Of a DNA stretch of 49,536 nt, positions 28,831-37,903 are shown one piece after another. Position numbers and translations under genes: made by a program. The notes under the pieces are model-generated. The model was not told the DNA's origin. It did no database searches and worked only from the letters and a program-made list of their open reading frames with translations. Within the stretch, counting starts at the first letter, position 1, and the number at the start of each line of letters is the position of its first letter. Source of the stretch: Candidatus Thorarchaeota archaeon (GTDB lineage Archaea > Asgardarchaeota > Thorarchaeia > Thorarchaeales > Thorarchaeaceae); assembly GCA_019894665.1 (NCBI GenBank), contig JAGXOC010000007.1, positions 1-49,536 on the forward strand. Reading direction: 5' to 3'.

Positions 28831-29964
28831 CTAGTGTAGCCTGCCTATTATCTCTTCCATTGGTTTGTACTCAAGCTCGGGATGACCGTATCTCTCAGGA
28901 GAGAACGCTTTCTTCCCAATTTCTGTACTTCCAGCATATCGTAATCGCTCATGAGCCGGAACTGCAGTGACAACTACATCCATTCCTTTCTTGAGATCAG
29001 AGCTCATTACTCCATGGCCTGTGTCTGGATAGTGTAGACAGATAAGATCAGGGAACATGACTACAGGCACACCGTCACTCATGGCCATCATGTACTCGTT
29101 CTTCACAGCGATCTCGAAGCTGCCTTTGAGATTCTCGCCCTTGATACGTACCAACACATGCCAATGTCCTGCACGGTCCTCGCCCTTGACTTCTTCAATC
29201 CTACCTTGGGTTAATATTTGACCACCCATTTCATCTAGAAAAGCATCAACTGGGTTGTTCTTGTTCTCATTGGCATCACGAACTGCTGCACCGAGCGCGA
29301 TTGACTTCGAGATGCTGTTTGGAATCACAGCTTTCTTCAGTTGAGCTCCTGATTGAGGATAGTGATTATTTGCTCCAGCACCTCCATCCTGCACAACAGC
29401 GAATCTTCCAATTTCGTCAGCCAGGGCTGGTGAGGTGGTTTTATCGACGATAATGATACTTCCATTCTTAGATACAACAGGCATTGGACAGAGTTCAATC
29501 CCATACCCCACGAATGTTATCATCTGAGATTCAGGTGCAGATCTTCCTAGACCGTCCCCATCAACACAGGTTATCCCTGTTCTAGCGGCTAACGAGAGCA
29601 TTACCGTTGTGTTAGTTCCACCTAGTTCAAATGGGACAAGGTGGTCAACTTTCTTTCCAGCGATTTTTTCGGATATCTTCATGGCTTCATGAAGTTCATA
29701 TCGGGTTTCCCAGGTCTCTAGCATGTCTCCTATTGAAGTAAATGCATTGACAGAACCCATGTATCCTCCACAAACAATGAAGGCATCATCTTTGATATCC
29801 TCGGGTGGGATTATTTCATAGACTCGCCCCTTATTGTAGTCCCAATCTACCATGGGTTTTCCAAAGGATACAGGGTCTCCACCACCGCCTGTTCCAAGGA
29901 TTCCAACTCCAGTGAGCATATCATACGCATTCTCTTTCGACAGCTTCATACCTAACAACCTCAT
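28831..29964 (-). CDS. DUF917 (S-methyl-thiohydantoin desulfurase-like) protein, copy A
   Basis: GVGILGTGGGGDP, VCGGYMGSV, VPFELGGTNTTVMLSLAARTGITCVDGDGLGRSAPESQMITF. Confidence 0.85.
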   Translation of the reverse strand: MRLLGMKLSKENAYDMLTGVGILGTGGGGDPVSFGKPMVDWDYNKGRVYEIIPPEDIKDDAFIVCGGYMGSVNAFTSIGDMLETWETRYELHEAMKISEKIAGKKVDHLVPFELGGTNTTVMLSLAARTGITCVDGDGLGRSAPESQMITFVGYGIELCPMPVVSKNGSIIIVDKTTSPALADEIGRFAVVQDGGAGANNHYPQSGAQLKKAVIPNSISKSIALGAAVRDANENKNNPVDAFLDEMGGQILTQGRIEEVKGEDRAGHWHVLVRIKGENLKGSFEIAVKNEYMMAMSDGVPVVMFPDLICLHYPDTGHGVMSSDLKKGMDVVVTAVPAHERLRYAGSTEIGKKAFSPERYGHPELEYKPMEEIIGRLH

Positions 29965-29979
29965 ATAGCTGAATCTAAG

Positions 29980-30792
29980 TTAATCCGCGTTACGTGTTCC
30001 GTCCATTGAATGGACTATCTTGTACCAACGTTTCTTTGTGCCAACCTTAGCCCGTCGGTTCCAACTCCGTGACTTTGGAGCATCCTCAATCATTTGATTG
30101 AGCTTGTTGGCTTGCTCAATCACATGGTCTTTCTGTTCTTTCGTTATCTCATTGACTGTGGGTACAAAATCAATGAATTTCTTGAGGTTCTCTGTCACTG
30201 TGTAGTAAAAGCCCCAATCATCAGCAAGTATTTTGGAAATGTAAGAACCGTTTACCTTTCTGTCATCATCTTCTTCGCTAATTTCATGAGCTAGAAATGT
30301 GATAATCAGATCTTTCAGATCCTTTGCGTTAATTTCCACTATCTGGGTCTTCTCAAGAAACAGCTCAGCTAATGGAATAGTTGGTTTATCAACTTCAAGT
30401 CGCTTATTCTTCTTGAAATCTATCTTGTGACAGAATTCTAAATGGTCGTAGAACACATCGACTTTCCTACCTGTGTTCTGGTCAATGAACAGGTCTCGAA
30501 GGGTACTAGCTCGTGCAAAACTGGGAGGGACCCAATGATAGCCTAGATCATCTCGAAACAGATTGATGATTTTTTGCTGATGTTTAAAGTAAGACATGTA
30601 GTCTATGTCGGTCACTTCTCGCCCCATCTTGATATGAAGATCAGAATACTCTGGACTCTTAATCCTAAAAGCTAGGCAACCGATTACACGTAGAGGAATA
30701 TCTAATTCAGCGGCAGCCTTTTCAATTCGTACAGCCTCATCCATGAAGTCCTCGAGAATTGGACCATATTTGCCTGTCAATAGTAAATTCAC
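29980..30792 (-). CDS. nucleotidyltransferase-fold protein (AbiEii-like), module copy A
   Basis: LRVIGCLAFRI...GREVTDIDYMSYF; VDVFYDHLEFCHKIDF...KRLEVDKPTIPLAELFLEKTQIVEINAKDLKDL; paralogue of 44287-45057. Confidence 0.7.
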   Translation of the reverse strand: MNLLLTGKYGPILEDFMDEAVRIEKAAAELDIPLRVIGCLAFRIKSPEYSDLHIKMGREVTDIDYMSYFKHQQKIINLFRDDLGYHWVPPSFARASTLRDLFIDQNTGRKVDVFYDHLEFCHKIDFKKNKRLEVDKPTIPLAELFLEKTQIVEINAKDLKDLIITFLAHEISEEDDDRKVNGSYISKILADDWGFYYTVTENLKKFIDFVPTVNEITKEQKDHVIEQANKLNQMIEDAPKSRSWNRRAKVGTKKRWYKIVHSMDGTRNAD

Positions 30793-30934
30793 CTCAAAGA
30801 CATGGGTTGTCTTTCCATGACTGGAATGTCGTGTGAATTATAATTCTTACGTCACAGCAGTCGTGGACAGTCATTTTTCTAAGTCTTATTAAAGTGATGT
30901 GAAAGGGTTGCACCATTAAACTTTAAACTAGCTG

Positions 30935-30954
30935 GACTGACTTTTTTTTCAGTC
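30935..30954. promoter_or_regulatory. GACTGA-N8-TCAGTC inverted repeat upstream of metallophosphoesterase A
   Basis: gactgacttttttttcagtc; AT-rich attaaactttaaac just upstream could be a TATA region. Confidence 0.35.
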
Positions 30955-30993
30955 TGTGTGAAAGTATAGAGCACGGACACCTGAGGTAATCAA

Positions 30994-31935
30994 ATGAGAA
31001 TTTTTCTAGCGGCAGACCCTCATGGAAGTCAGCAGACTTGGGAGAAAATGTGCCGAGCCCCCAAGGTCTTCAAAGCAGACGTTGCCATGATGTGCGGAGA
31101 TTTGACAGGAAAGGCGATTACGCCTATCATTCAAGAGAAGGAAGGCCAGTGGTATGCACAACCAGCTGGTAAGAAAAAGACTTTCAAGAAACAGAACGAT
31201 CTGGACAAATTCGTCAAATTCACCCAGGACGAAGGATACTATCCTAAAATTCTGACTCCTGAAGAATTAGCTAAACTTCGTGAAACAAAGGGAGCCATTA
31301 CTCAACTCTTTGATGATCTCATGGTTGAGAGGATGCAACTCTGGATGGATATGGCCAATGAGAGAATCCCAGAGGAGGTCATGGTCGTGGTCAATCCAGG
31401 TAATGATGATGCTTATTCAATTGATAAAGTGATTGAAGATGATCCAAGAGTTATCTATCCACTAAAAAAGGTCGTAGACGTCAGAGGTCACCCAATGATC
31501 AGTCTAGAATGGGTAAATTCAACGCCATGGGATACTCACAGAGAATGCTCAGAGGAAGAGATGCTGGAAAAACTCGAGGCTGAATTCGCACGTCTTGAAA
31601 CGGACGATTACAGTAATGTGTTATGCAATTTTCATGATCCTCCCCATAATTCTGGACTGGATACTGCTCCTACCCTAGATGAGGACTTCAAGGTTAAGAA
31701 ATCTGGTGCGATGGAAGTTTTGGGACCCGTAGGTAGCAAGTCTGTCAGAGCTGTGATTGAAAAGTATGAGCCACTCCTAGGAATGCATGGCCACATACAC
31801 GAGTCTGTAGGGTACCGACAGATTGGCAAGACACTCTGCGTCAATCCAGGATCTGAATACAGAGAAGGAATCTTGAAAGGGTTCATTATCAATATTGAAG
31901 ATGGTAAGGTCAATGCTGGGCGAGTAGAGCTATAG
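30994..31935 (+). CDS. calcineurin-like metallophosphoesterase, module copy A
   Basis: MRIFLAADPHGS, MMCGDLTGKAI, NPGNDDAY, CNFHDPP, GMHGHIHES metal motifs. Confidence 0.9.
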   Translation: MRIFLAADPHGSQQTWEKMCRAPKVFKADVAMMCGDLTGKAITPIIQEKEGQWYAQPAGKKKTFKKQNDLDKFVKFTQDEGYYPKILTPEELAKLRETKGAITQLFDDLMVERMQLWMDMANERIPEEVMVVVNPGNDDAYSIDKVIEDDPRVIYPLKKVVDVRGHPMISLEWVNSTPWDTHRECSEEEMLEKLEAEFARLETDDYSNVLCNFHDPPHNSGLDTAPTLDEDFKVKKSGAMEVLGPVGSKSVRAVIEKYEPLLGMHGHIHESVGYRQIGKTLCVNPGSEYREGILKGFIINIEDGKVNAGRVEL

Positions 31936-32065
31936 ACCCTATGACTAAGTTTGTGAGAGTGGATTCCAATCTCCACTTCCTAGTTTTTCAAGTATCAGCC
32001 AGCGGACATAAATAGGAGTATGGCTTTAACACAATTTAACACGCTTAAAGGTCGGTGTTAACTGG

Positions 32066-33181
32066 ATGACTTTGATATTAAAGACCAGGATAGATGTTGA
32101 TGATCTTACTACCGGTTGTACCTTCTTCGGAACCGGTGGGGGTGGAGATAAACAGCTTGGCCTAAATATGCTCAATCCACACATTGATGCTGGGAAAGCA
32201 ATTGAGATAGTTGATGTCAGCAATGTCAAGGATAACGACTGGGTTGCTTGCGCGTATTATTCCGGAACGATAGCACCTCCAACTCCCGAGATAGAAGCGT
32301 TACGAACCCGTTTTCCATGGGACTATTACGAAAAGGAACTATCCTTAGGTTTGGCTACACTTGAAGACCATATGGGTGTCAAATTTGCAGCCGTTGCACC
32401 GTTTGAGTTAGGAGGAATCAACACCCCTGCACCAATCGATGCTGCAGTAAAACACGGAATTCCATGTGTGGATGGAGACTACTCAGGAAGGGCTGTTCCA
32501 GAGATCTGTCAGAATACAGTATGTGTCAAGGGCTATTCTATGGCACCAATGGCACTCATTGACTGGTTTGGGAACAAAAGCATAGTAGAGCATATAATAA
32601 ACTACGAGATGGGTGAGCGATTATCAAAGGCTCTTAGCGAAGTTGCTTGGGGCAGACTAGGAAATGTTGCATTTCCAGTCAAAGGAAAAGACTTCCATGA
32701 TGCAATCATACCAGACACTTTGACTAAGAGTTACAATGTTGGAAAGTTGATACGAGAGTCCAGAGAATCAGGAGATGACCCTGCAGACAAAATAGTTGAG
32801 AAAGTTGGAGGATGGATTCTTTTCAGAGGAGAAGTCGTTGGACGAACTTGGGAGAATAGAGCTGGTTACATGTTTGGTGAAACTGAGATAAAGGGAAGTG
32901 GTATCAGACCAGGGTCGAAAATGAAAGTCTGGTTCAAGAACGAGAACCACATTACCTGGCTCGATGACAAGCCTTGGGTAACGAGTCCGGACATTATCGA
33001 AATTATAGATGCCAAGACTGGTGAACCAATCACCAACACTGACATCAAAATTGGTGATGAAGTCAGTGTCATAGGAATGAAAACTGAATCAATCTTCAGA
33101 GACCCAGAAGGTCTCAAAGTACTTGGACCAAGCCATTTCGGGTTTGATCTTGACTACAAGCCTATTGAGGATCTAGTCTAA
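32066..33181 (+). CDS. DUF917 (S-methyl-thiohydantoin desulfurase-like) protein, copy B
   Basis: GCTFFGTGGGGDKQLG, VAPFELGGINTPAPIDAAVKHGIPCVDGDYSGRAVPEI. Confidence 0.85.
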   Translation: MTLILKTRIDVDDLTTGCTFFGTGGGGDKQLGLNMLNPHIDAGKAIEIVDVSNVKDNDWVACAYYSGTIAPPTPEIEALRTRFPWDYYEKELSLGLATLEDHMGVKFAAVAPFELGGINTPAPIDAAVKHGIPCVDGDYSGRAVPEICQNTVCVKGYSMAPMALIDWFGNKSIVEHIINYEMGERLSKALSEVAWGRLGNVAFPVKGKDFHDAIIPDTLTKSYNVGKLIRESRESGDDPADKIVEKVGGWILFRGEVVGRTWENRAGYMFGETEIKGSGIRPGSKMKVWFKNENHITWLDDKPWVTSPDIIEIIDAKTGEPITNTDIKIGDEVSVIGMKTESIFRDPEGLKVLGPSHFGFDLDYKPIEDLV

Positions 33182-33183
33182 GA

Positions 33184-33220
33184 TCCTGAGGGTCAGTTAT
33201 GCTAAACTAGCTGGCCCTCA
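33184..33220. terminator. hairpin (gagggtcag ... ctggccctc) between convergent genes
   Basis: cctgagggtcagttatgctaaactagctggccctcac read directly. Confidence 0.45.
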
Positions 33221-33235
33221 CACTCTTTACGAATT

Positions 33236-33940
33236 CTACGTCTGTCTTTCAGTAAGAATTCTCACAACGTAGTGCTTCCTGAGCCCCTTAGGTTCCTGAA
33301 TAATCTCTATGCCCCTGTATTCGTCGGTATAGATCTTTTGAGGTTTCTTTTCTGATTTAATTTCCTCTTTCCGCATAACCCGAGCTGCGTGATATATGAG
33401 GGCTTGAGTCCAGGTGTGGAGAAGCTCCTTTTCTTCCGCCAGTAAACCTCGAGTGTTTTCAGTATAATCGAAAATTGCCCATGCTACCTTACGGTTAAAC
33501 CAGGCATTAGTAAGTACTGAGAGGAAAATTGCTCCAATAGCTGTTAACGCTAAGGGTATGCTGACGACATAAACCCATTCAAGTCTAAATATCAAGCCAA
33601 AAACCAGCAAAGGCGCACTTATTGTTAATAAAGCAAGAGAAATGAAAGCAATTACCTGACGTTGGGCCATCCATTTCTCAACACCAGGTACTCTGGGTCC
33701 GATAGCCGCAAATTTATGCAATACGCCTCTCAATGTAGCCCATTGCATGAGGAATTCTCGAGGTGCTTTTCCTTTTGCCGCTCTACGCTCCATAAATGTC
33801 AAATCGAAGCATCTGTAAATTCTGTATCCATCGAATATACTGATCAAAGTCTGGGTAAGGTCCAGATCCAATTCGGACGGATCAAACTTGAAATCCTCAA
33901 GTGGGATACCAAGTCTTTTCTTTTTGCTGGTTTTACTCAT
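33236..33940 (-). CDS. 2-TM membrane protein, module copy A
   Basis: Two hydrophobic helices (VIAFISLALLTISAPLLVFGLIF; VYVVSIPLALTAIGAIFLSVLTNAWF); same layout and tail (EIIQEPKGLRKHYVVRIL) as 42510-43223. Confidence 0.7.
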   Translation of the reverse strand: MSKTSKKKRLGIPLEDFKFDPSELDLDLTQTLISIFDGYRIYRCFDLTFMERRAAKGKAPREFLMQWATLRGVLHKFAAIGPRVPGVEKWMAQRQVIAFISLALLTISAPLLVFGLIFRLEWVYVVSIPLALTAIGAIFLSVLTNAWFNRKVAWAIFDYTENTRGLLAEEKELLHTWTQALIYHAARVMRKEEIKSEKKPQKIYTDEYRGIEIIQEPKGLRKHYVVRILTERQT

Positions 33941-34073
33941 AACGGGTTGTCCTCTTTCAAGATTCGGGATTAACCCACCTAATTAACATTTAGGATTTTA
34001 AAAACCGGCTTGTTTAAGAGGGCACATAAACTCGATAGAAAAATGCTCCACATACATAGGTGGTAATTATAGA

Positions 34074-35006
34074 ATGTCAGAAGAAGCAGACCTTTCCGAT
34101 TATGAATACGTTGGGGTGGACCCTTTTTCAGAAAGACCTGACAAAGTGGCAATTGGCTCACAAGGTATACGATTTGTTCTTCAACGGGTTAAGAGAAGAA
34201 AAAGGACGCGTTATCAAGCAGTTTATGACATCGAATGGTCGGAGGTCATCTCCTTTGAGTGCTGTGAGGTCAGTTATGCGAAGGAAGGCAAATCCTGGCC
34301 CCTAGATGAGGACCCGAGAGAGAAACTTGATATCATTGGACCTGCGGGTATGATGTTCTTTTTCCTCATACCAAAAGATGAAGGGATCTTTCAGGTCTGG
34401 TCTTATATTCCTCTAGAAGATGTCAAGCATGTCAGAGAGTTAGTTGAGAAATATAAGGGCAAACCACAAGTGCATCGTCTAGCGCACCATGGAAATGCCG
34501 CAGTTGTTAGGCATGTGTTGGAGCATTGTACAGTTTTATCTCGACACCAGACCACTTGGCATGACTGGATAAAGACTGGTCCACTCCTTGGCAAACCAAG
34601 AAAGAAATTCACTGAGAAAGGACCGGAATACGTATTTTGTGAAGAAGGGTTTGCCATTGACCACTATGGAGCAGGCGAGATGCTTGAGCAGATGTCTACG
34701 TTTTGGCCTTGGCGGATAATCGAGAATGTTTTCTTAGATGACTATACGATTGTGTATCAGTGGTTTGATGATGGATACGTCTTTCGGCAACAGGTATGGG
34801 ACAAAGATGAAAGAAAAACTATCCTTGATGCAGCTAAGAGCGCATTTGCTGTAAATCAGAATGCAGTTGGTGTAAAGGAGCTACTCTTAATCAGACCTTG
34901 GGCATTTCCATCTTATTTCTACACTACTTGGGAGAAGTTGGATCCATTATCCTGCAAAGCCAGTCGAAATGGATTCCCACCAGTCTATGATTTCGTTGAA
35001 GAATGA
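34074..35006 (+). CDS. hypothetical protein, possibly two beta-rich (PH-like) domains
   Basis: 310 aa intact ORF, divergent from the membrane protein; no family recognised. Confidence 0.6.
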   Translation: MSEEADLSDYEYVGVDPFSERPDKVAIGSQGIRFVLQRVKRRKRTRYQAVYDIEWSEVISFECCEVSYAKEGKSWPLDEDPREKLDIIGPAGMMFFFLIPKDEGIFQVWSYIPLEDVKHVRELVEKYKGKPQVHRLAHHGNAAVVRHVLEHCTVLSRHQTTWHDWIKTGPLLGKPRKKFTEKGPEYVFCEEGFAIDHYGAGEMLEQMSTFWPWRIIENVFLDDYTIVYQWFDDGYVFRQQVWDKDERKTILDAAKSAFAVNQNAVGVKELLLIRPWAFPSYFYTTWEKLDPLSCKASRNGFPPVYDFVEE

Positions 35007-35105
35007 ATTGCAGAGCTCAATTCAATTTGATCTGTCAGACATTGACACAAGTCTTAGCGCATAACGGCACAGACTATCAAAAATAATTCCAAAAAGAAAA
35101 AGGTG

Positions 35106-35128
35106 GAAGAGAGCTTGCTGCTCTCTTC
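35106..35128 (-). terminator. perfect 9-bp hairpin then T-rich on minus strand, end of APC permease A
   Basis: gaagagagc-ttgct-gctctcttc; minus-strand downstream CTTTTTCTTTTTGG. Confidence 0.7.
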
Positions 35129-35140
35129 GCCTATTATTGA

Positions 35141-36703
35141 TTATTCTGGTGGTAGTTGTCCGAAGATTGCGGACATCTCGATACCCTTGGCCTTGTTCTT
35201 GCCACCATAGTACATGTATGCTATTTGACCAATTACGTACACGAGCACAGTGAAGAGAATCTCATGCTGTGCAGTGGGTACGAATGCAATCATAGCATAG
35301 AAGAATATGGCACCTGAAACCAGACCGCCTATCGCAACAAGTGGGACACCAAGGACCTTCCACCCGCCACTACGCTCCCATAACGTGGGCCGATAGTATG
35401 GTAACGACACTGCTGCCAGCGCCATCTGCCACCGTATGAAGACATAGGTGAACGCCACACCGATCAGAGCACCAAGAGCTGTCGCGTAGACAGCCTGCAG
35501 TATGGTTGCGTATAGTACGGTTGCTGTTGCAAGGATCAGCCAGAAGTACAACGTAATGTGAGGTACGTGATACTTTGGATGTACCTTTGCGAATGCTTCA
35601 GGACAGAACCGGTCCATAGCCATCGAGTGCATAGGTCTCGTGACCCAAAGCGCATTGCTTGGGGAGTCGAGCACACTAGCAAAGATTGGTCCCAAGATAA
35701 CAAACCAGGCCAGCGGACTTGCACCCAGAACAACAGCAGCATAGTTGCCGAATCCTGGGAAGAAAGTAAGTCCTTGACCGAAGGCGGTGTTTGCTTGATA
35801 CAGGAATGAACCCATTGCTGACTGAAGTGCAAAGCCGGATAGTAAGAACATGGCAGTGATGCCAGCCCAACCACCAACATTGCTCAATGGAATGTTCTTG
35901 CTTGGTTGTGATACTTCACCAGCTACTGGCATAATGAGGTAAGGCCACATCATACCCACTGTGACTATCAGAGCAGGACCCATCGCCGCAGGATTCAGCA
36001 TCGTAAACGTTCCTAGTTGACCAGGACCCGTTCCGGGCGGTATCGTAGCATTGATCGCAGCGTAGTTGCCAAATATGGCATCCCACGACCCCGCAAAGTC
36101 CTGTGCGAATATTAGGACCAGGTCACCCACTAACAGCGACGCTATGTTGATGATTCCTAATATGATCACAAACCATCCGAGCCACTTGACACTCAAGTAG
36201 CTAAAGACGAAACCAATTAGAATCATGACAAAGGCCGCAATGAACAATGGGATTGGTTCATTCAGTGTTGTCGCTAGACTCAACAGACCAGCATCACCAG
36301 AAGCACTACCGATAACGAATAGTCCACCAGCGAAAATCTGTACTGCGAAAAAGCTACCAGTTCCCCTAAATACAGGGTTGGTAATCACGCTTCGCCAACC
36401 TTCCATCACACCAAAAATTGGGCTCAGACCACGACCAGTGAAGTGGTATGAAGCTCCCGATCTTGGCATCGCAAGCATTAGACACATCAGGGCAATCGCT
36501 TCAAAGAATACTGCGAACCCTCCCAATGCGAACATTGGGACTAGAAGTGCACCTGGATTCCAAGTCGAAATCTGTGGACCAGCAAAGTGGAACCACGGAC
36601 CAAGTGTTAGTGCAATCGGAAGAAGAAGTGCGAAGCCCGTACCTACTTCCTTTACTAGGCCGGAGCTCTCTCGCACGAAGAGGAGTTTATCTTCCTCGCT
36701 CAA
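35141..36703 (-). CDS. APC-superfamily amino acid/amine permease, copy A
   Basis: 12-TM protein; MPRSGASYHFTGRGLSPIFGVMEGWRSVITNPVF; homologous to 40680-42284. Confidence 0.9.
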   Translation of the reverse strand: MSEEDKLLFVRESSGLVKEVGTGFALLLPIALTLGPWFHFAGPQISTWNPGALLVPMFALGGFAVFFEAIALMCLMLAMPRSGASYHFTGRGLSPIFGVMEGWRSVITNPVFRGTGSFFAVQIFAGGLFVIGSASGDAGLLSLATTLNEPIPLFIAAFVMILIGFVFSYLSVKWLGWFVIILGIINIASLLVGDLVLIFAQDFAGSWDAIFGNYAAINATIPPGTGPGQLGTFTMLNPAAMGPALIVTVGMMWPYLIMPVAGEVSQPSKNIPLSNVGGWAGITAMFLLSGFALQSAMGSFLYQANTAFGQGLTFFPGFGNYAAVVLGASPLAWFVILGPIFASVLDSPSNALWVTRPMHSMAMDRFCPEAFAKVHPKYHVPHITLYFWLILATATVLYATILQAVYATALGALIGVAFTYVFIRWQMALAAVSLPYYRPTLWERSGGWKVLGVPLVAIGGLVSGAIFFYAMIAFVPTAQHEILFTVLVYVIGQIAYMYYGGKNKAKGIEMSAIFGQLPPE

Positions 36704-36791
36704 AGTTTTTTGTTCTCCTTTATTTTACTCTCTCACGGGAAACAAATTGTTCCACATGATGTATCATTACATTAATTCCCTGATATTTAAA

Positions 36792-36820
36792 TTAAAGGGT
36801 ACTCTTTTTGAGTACTTTAA
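36792..36820. promoter_or_regulatory. inverted repeat TTAAAGGGTACTC-TTTTT-GAGTACTTTAA upstream of APC permease A
   Basis: Perfect gtactc/gagtac core, extended arms with 2-nt insertion. Confidence 0.45.
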
Positions 36821-36880
36821 CAAGGAGTTTAATATTAATAGTTCCTATTCGATTCGTGAAAGGCCGGGGTCATGCGTATA

Positions 36881-37672
36881 CTACGATAAACGTCGAAGAT
36901 GTTTGAAAAAATCGTGGTCCAAAAGGAGTACCTCAACACTCTTCGAACGGACACCAGTTCGGCTCTCTAGAAGAATATTTAGCATGATGTTTATGTCCAT
37001 TATGTGGACTGGAGGAACTGAAACCTTCATGCCTCCTGTGTTTCCGAGCGCCTCCTGTTTTCCCTCAGGAGTGACTGTGCCATTTGTGATAAGCACACCT
37101 TGATTTGCCTGATAGGTGGGGAGAGACCCTCGAATCTCACGTATAAGGTCAACCCCTACCTTTCCGTCGTACTCACACTTCTTTGCATATACGACAACAG
37201 GAGACTTGCCACCATCATCTCGCCACGAAGTTATGATCACAACAGTTTCATCATATCTGTGAACTTCAACAGCCTCTTCAATACGAGCTCGTGTGTTGAG
37301 TAATATGATTTTTGCTAGGTCATCGAACCCTTCCAGATCAAGCTTAGCTATCTCATGCCGCATCTCGCGACGAGTTGCATGATTAAAATCAGCGGCTCGG
37401 GAGCGCACTTCAGAAATCAGCTCTTCATCCACAGCCCCTTCGCAAAGGTCATTGTATTGATAGAGTCCTGGGCCAGTACGCATGAAGTAAGCAGGTCTAT
37501 TGTCTACCTGAGCTTGCTTGCCTTCAATGGACAAAGATGCAGAAACAGATGCGGGGTCACGTTCTAGTGCTTCTGCGATTTTCTTATAGTGGACTGGTTC
37601 AGCACGTGCGTGTTGTGCGAGCCATTCTCTCAATGTAAGTTTGGATACTCTTTCTATCAATTTCAATCGCAA
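36881..37672 (-). CDS. HARE-HTH-like winged helix fused to Mrr/restriction-endonuclease-like domain
   Basis: N-term LTLREWLAQHARAEPVHYKKIAEALERDPASVSASLS...GPGLYQYN; C-term LDLEGFDDLAKIILLN...VVVYAKKCEYDGKVGVDLIREIRGSLPTYQANQGVLITNGTVTPEGKQEA. Confidence 0.6.
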   Translation of the reverse strand: MRLKLIERVSKLTLREWLAQHARAEPVHYKKIAEALERDPASVSASLSIEGKQAQVDNRPAYFMRTGPGLYQYNDLCEGAVDEELISEVRSRAADFNHATRREMRHEIAKLDLEGFDDLAKIILLNTRARIEEAVEVHRYDETVVIITSWRDDGGKSPVVVYAKKCEYDGKVGVDLIREIRGSLPTYQANQGVLITNGTVTPEGKQEALGNTGGMKVSVPPVHIMDINIMLNILLESRTGVRSKSVEVLLLDHDFFKHLRRLS

Positions 37673-37903
37673 CCTATGGTATCGTATGTTAGTTTATCCT
37701 CACCCGTTGTGACGTTCGAACAAACTTGTGTCAGTAGAGGTGAATCAAGGTGATTACGGATGAAATCCCCTTTATGATGTTTACTCATCTTCAAAGTGTC
37801 CATTAGTATTGGAGGAAGCTACTTCCTAGGACAAACTACCACTCACTCAATTTAAACTTTAACCGTATGTTAACTAGGGCGAATTGCGAAAAGCTCCATT
37901 TCA

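Noticed and set aside
30924-33214. Shared 12-mer TAAACTAGCTGG at 30924 and 33203
   Set aside because: One copy lies upstream of a gene and the other inside a convergent 3' hairpin; probably coincidental without more copies
36225-37103. 292-aa + strand ORF across the APC permease start and Mrr-like gene
   Set aside because: Overlaps two well-supported minus-strand genes and the regulatory spacer; no domain
36881-37672. Restriction-modification or defence island based on the Mrr-like gene
   Set aside because: No methyltransferase, specificity subunit or other defence gene nearby; neighbours are metabolic
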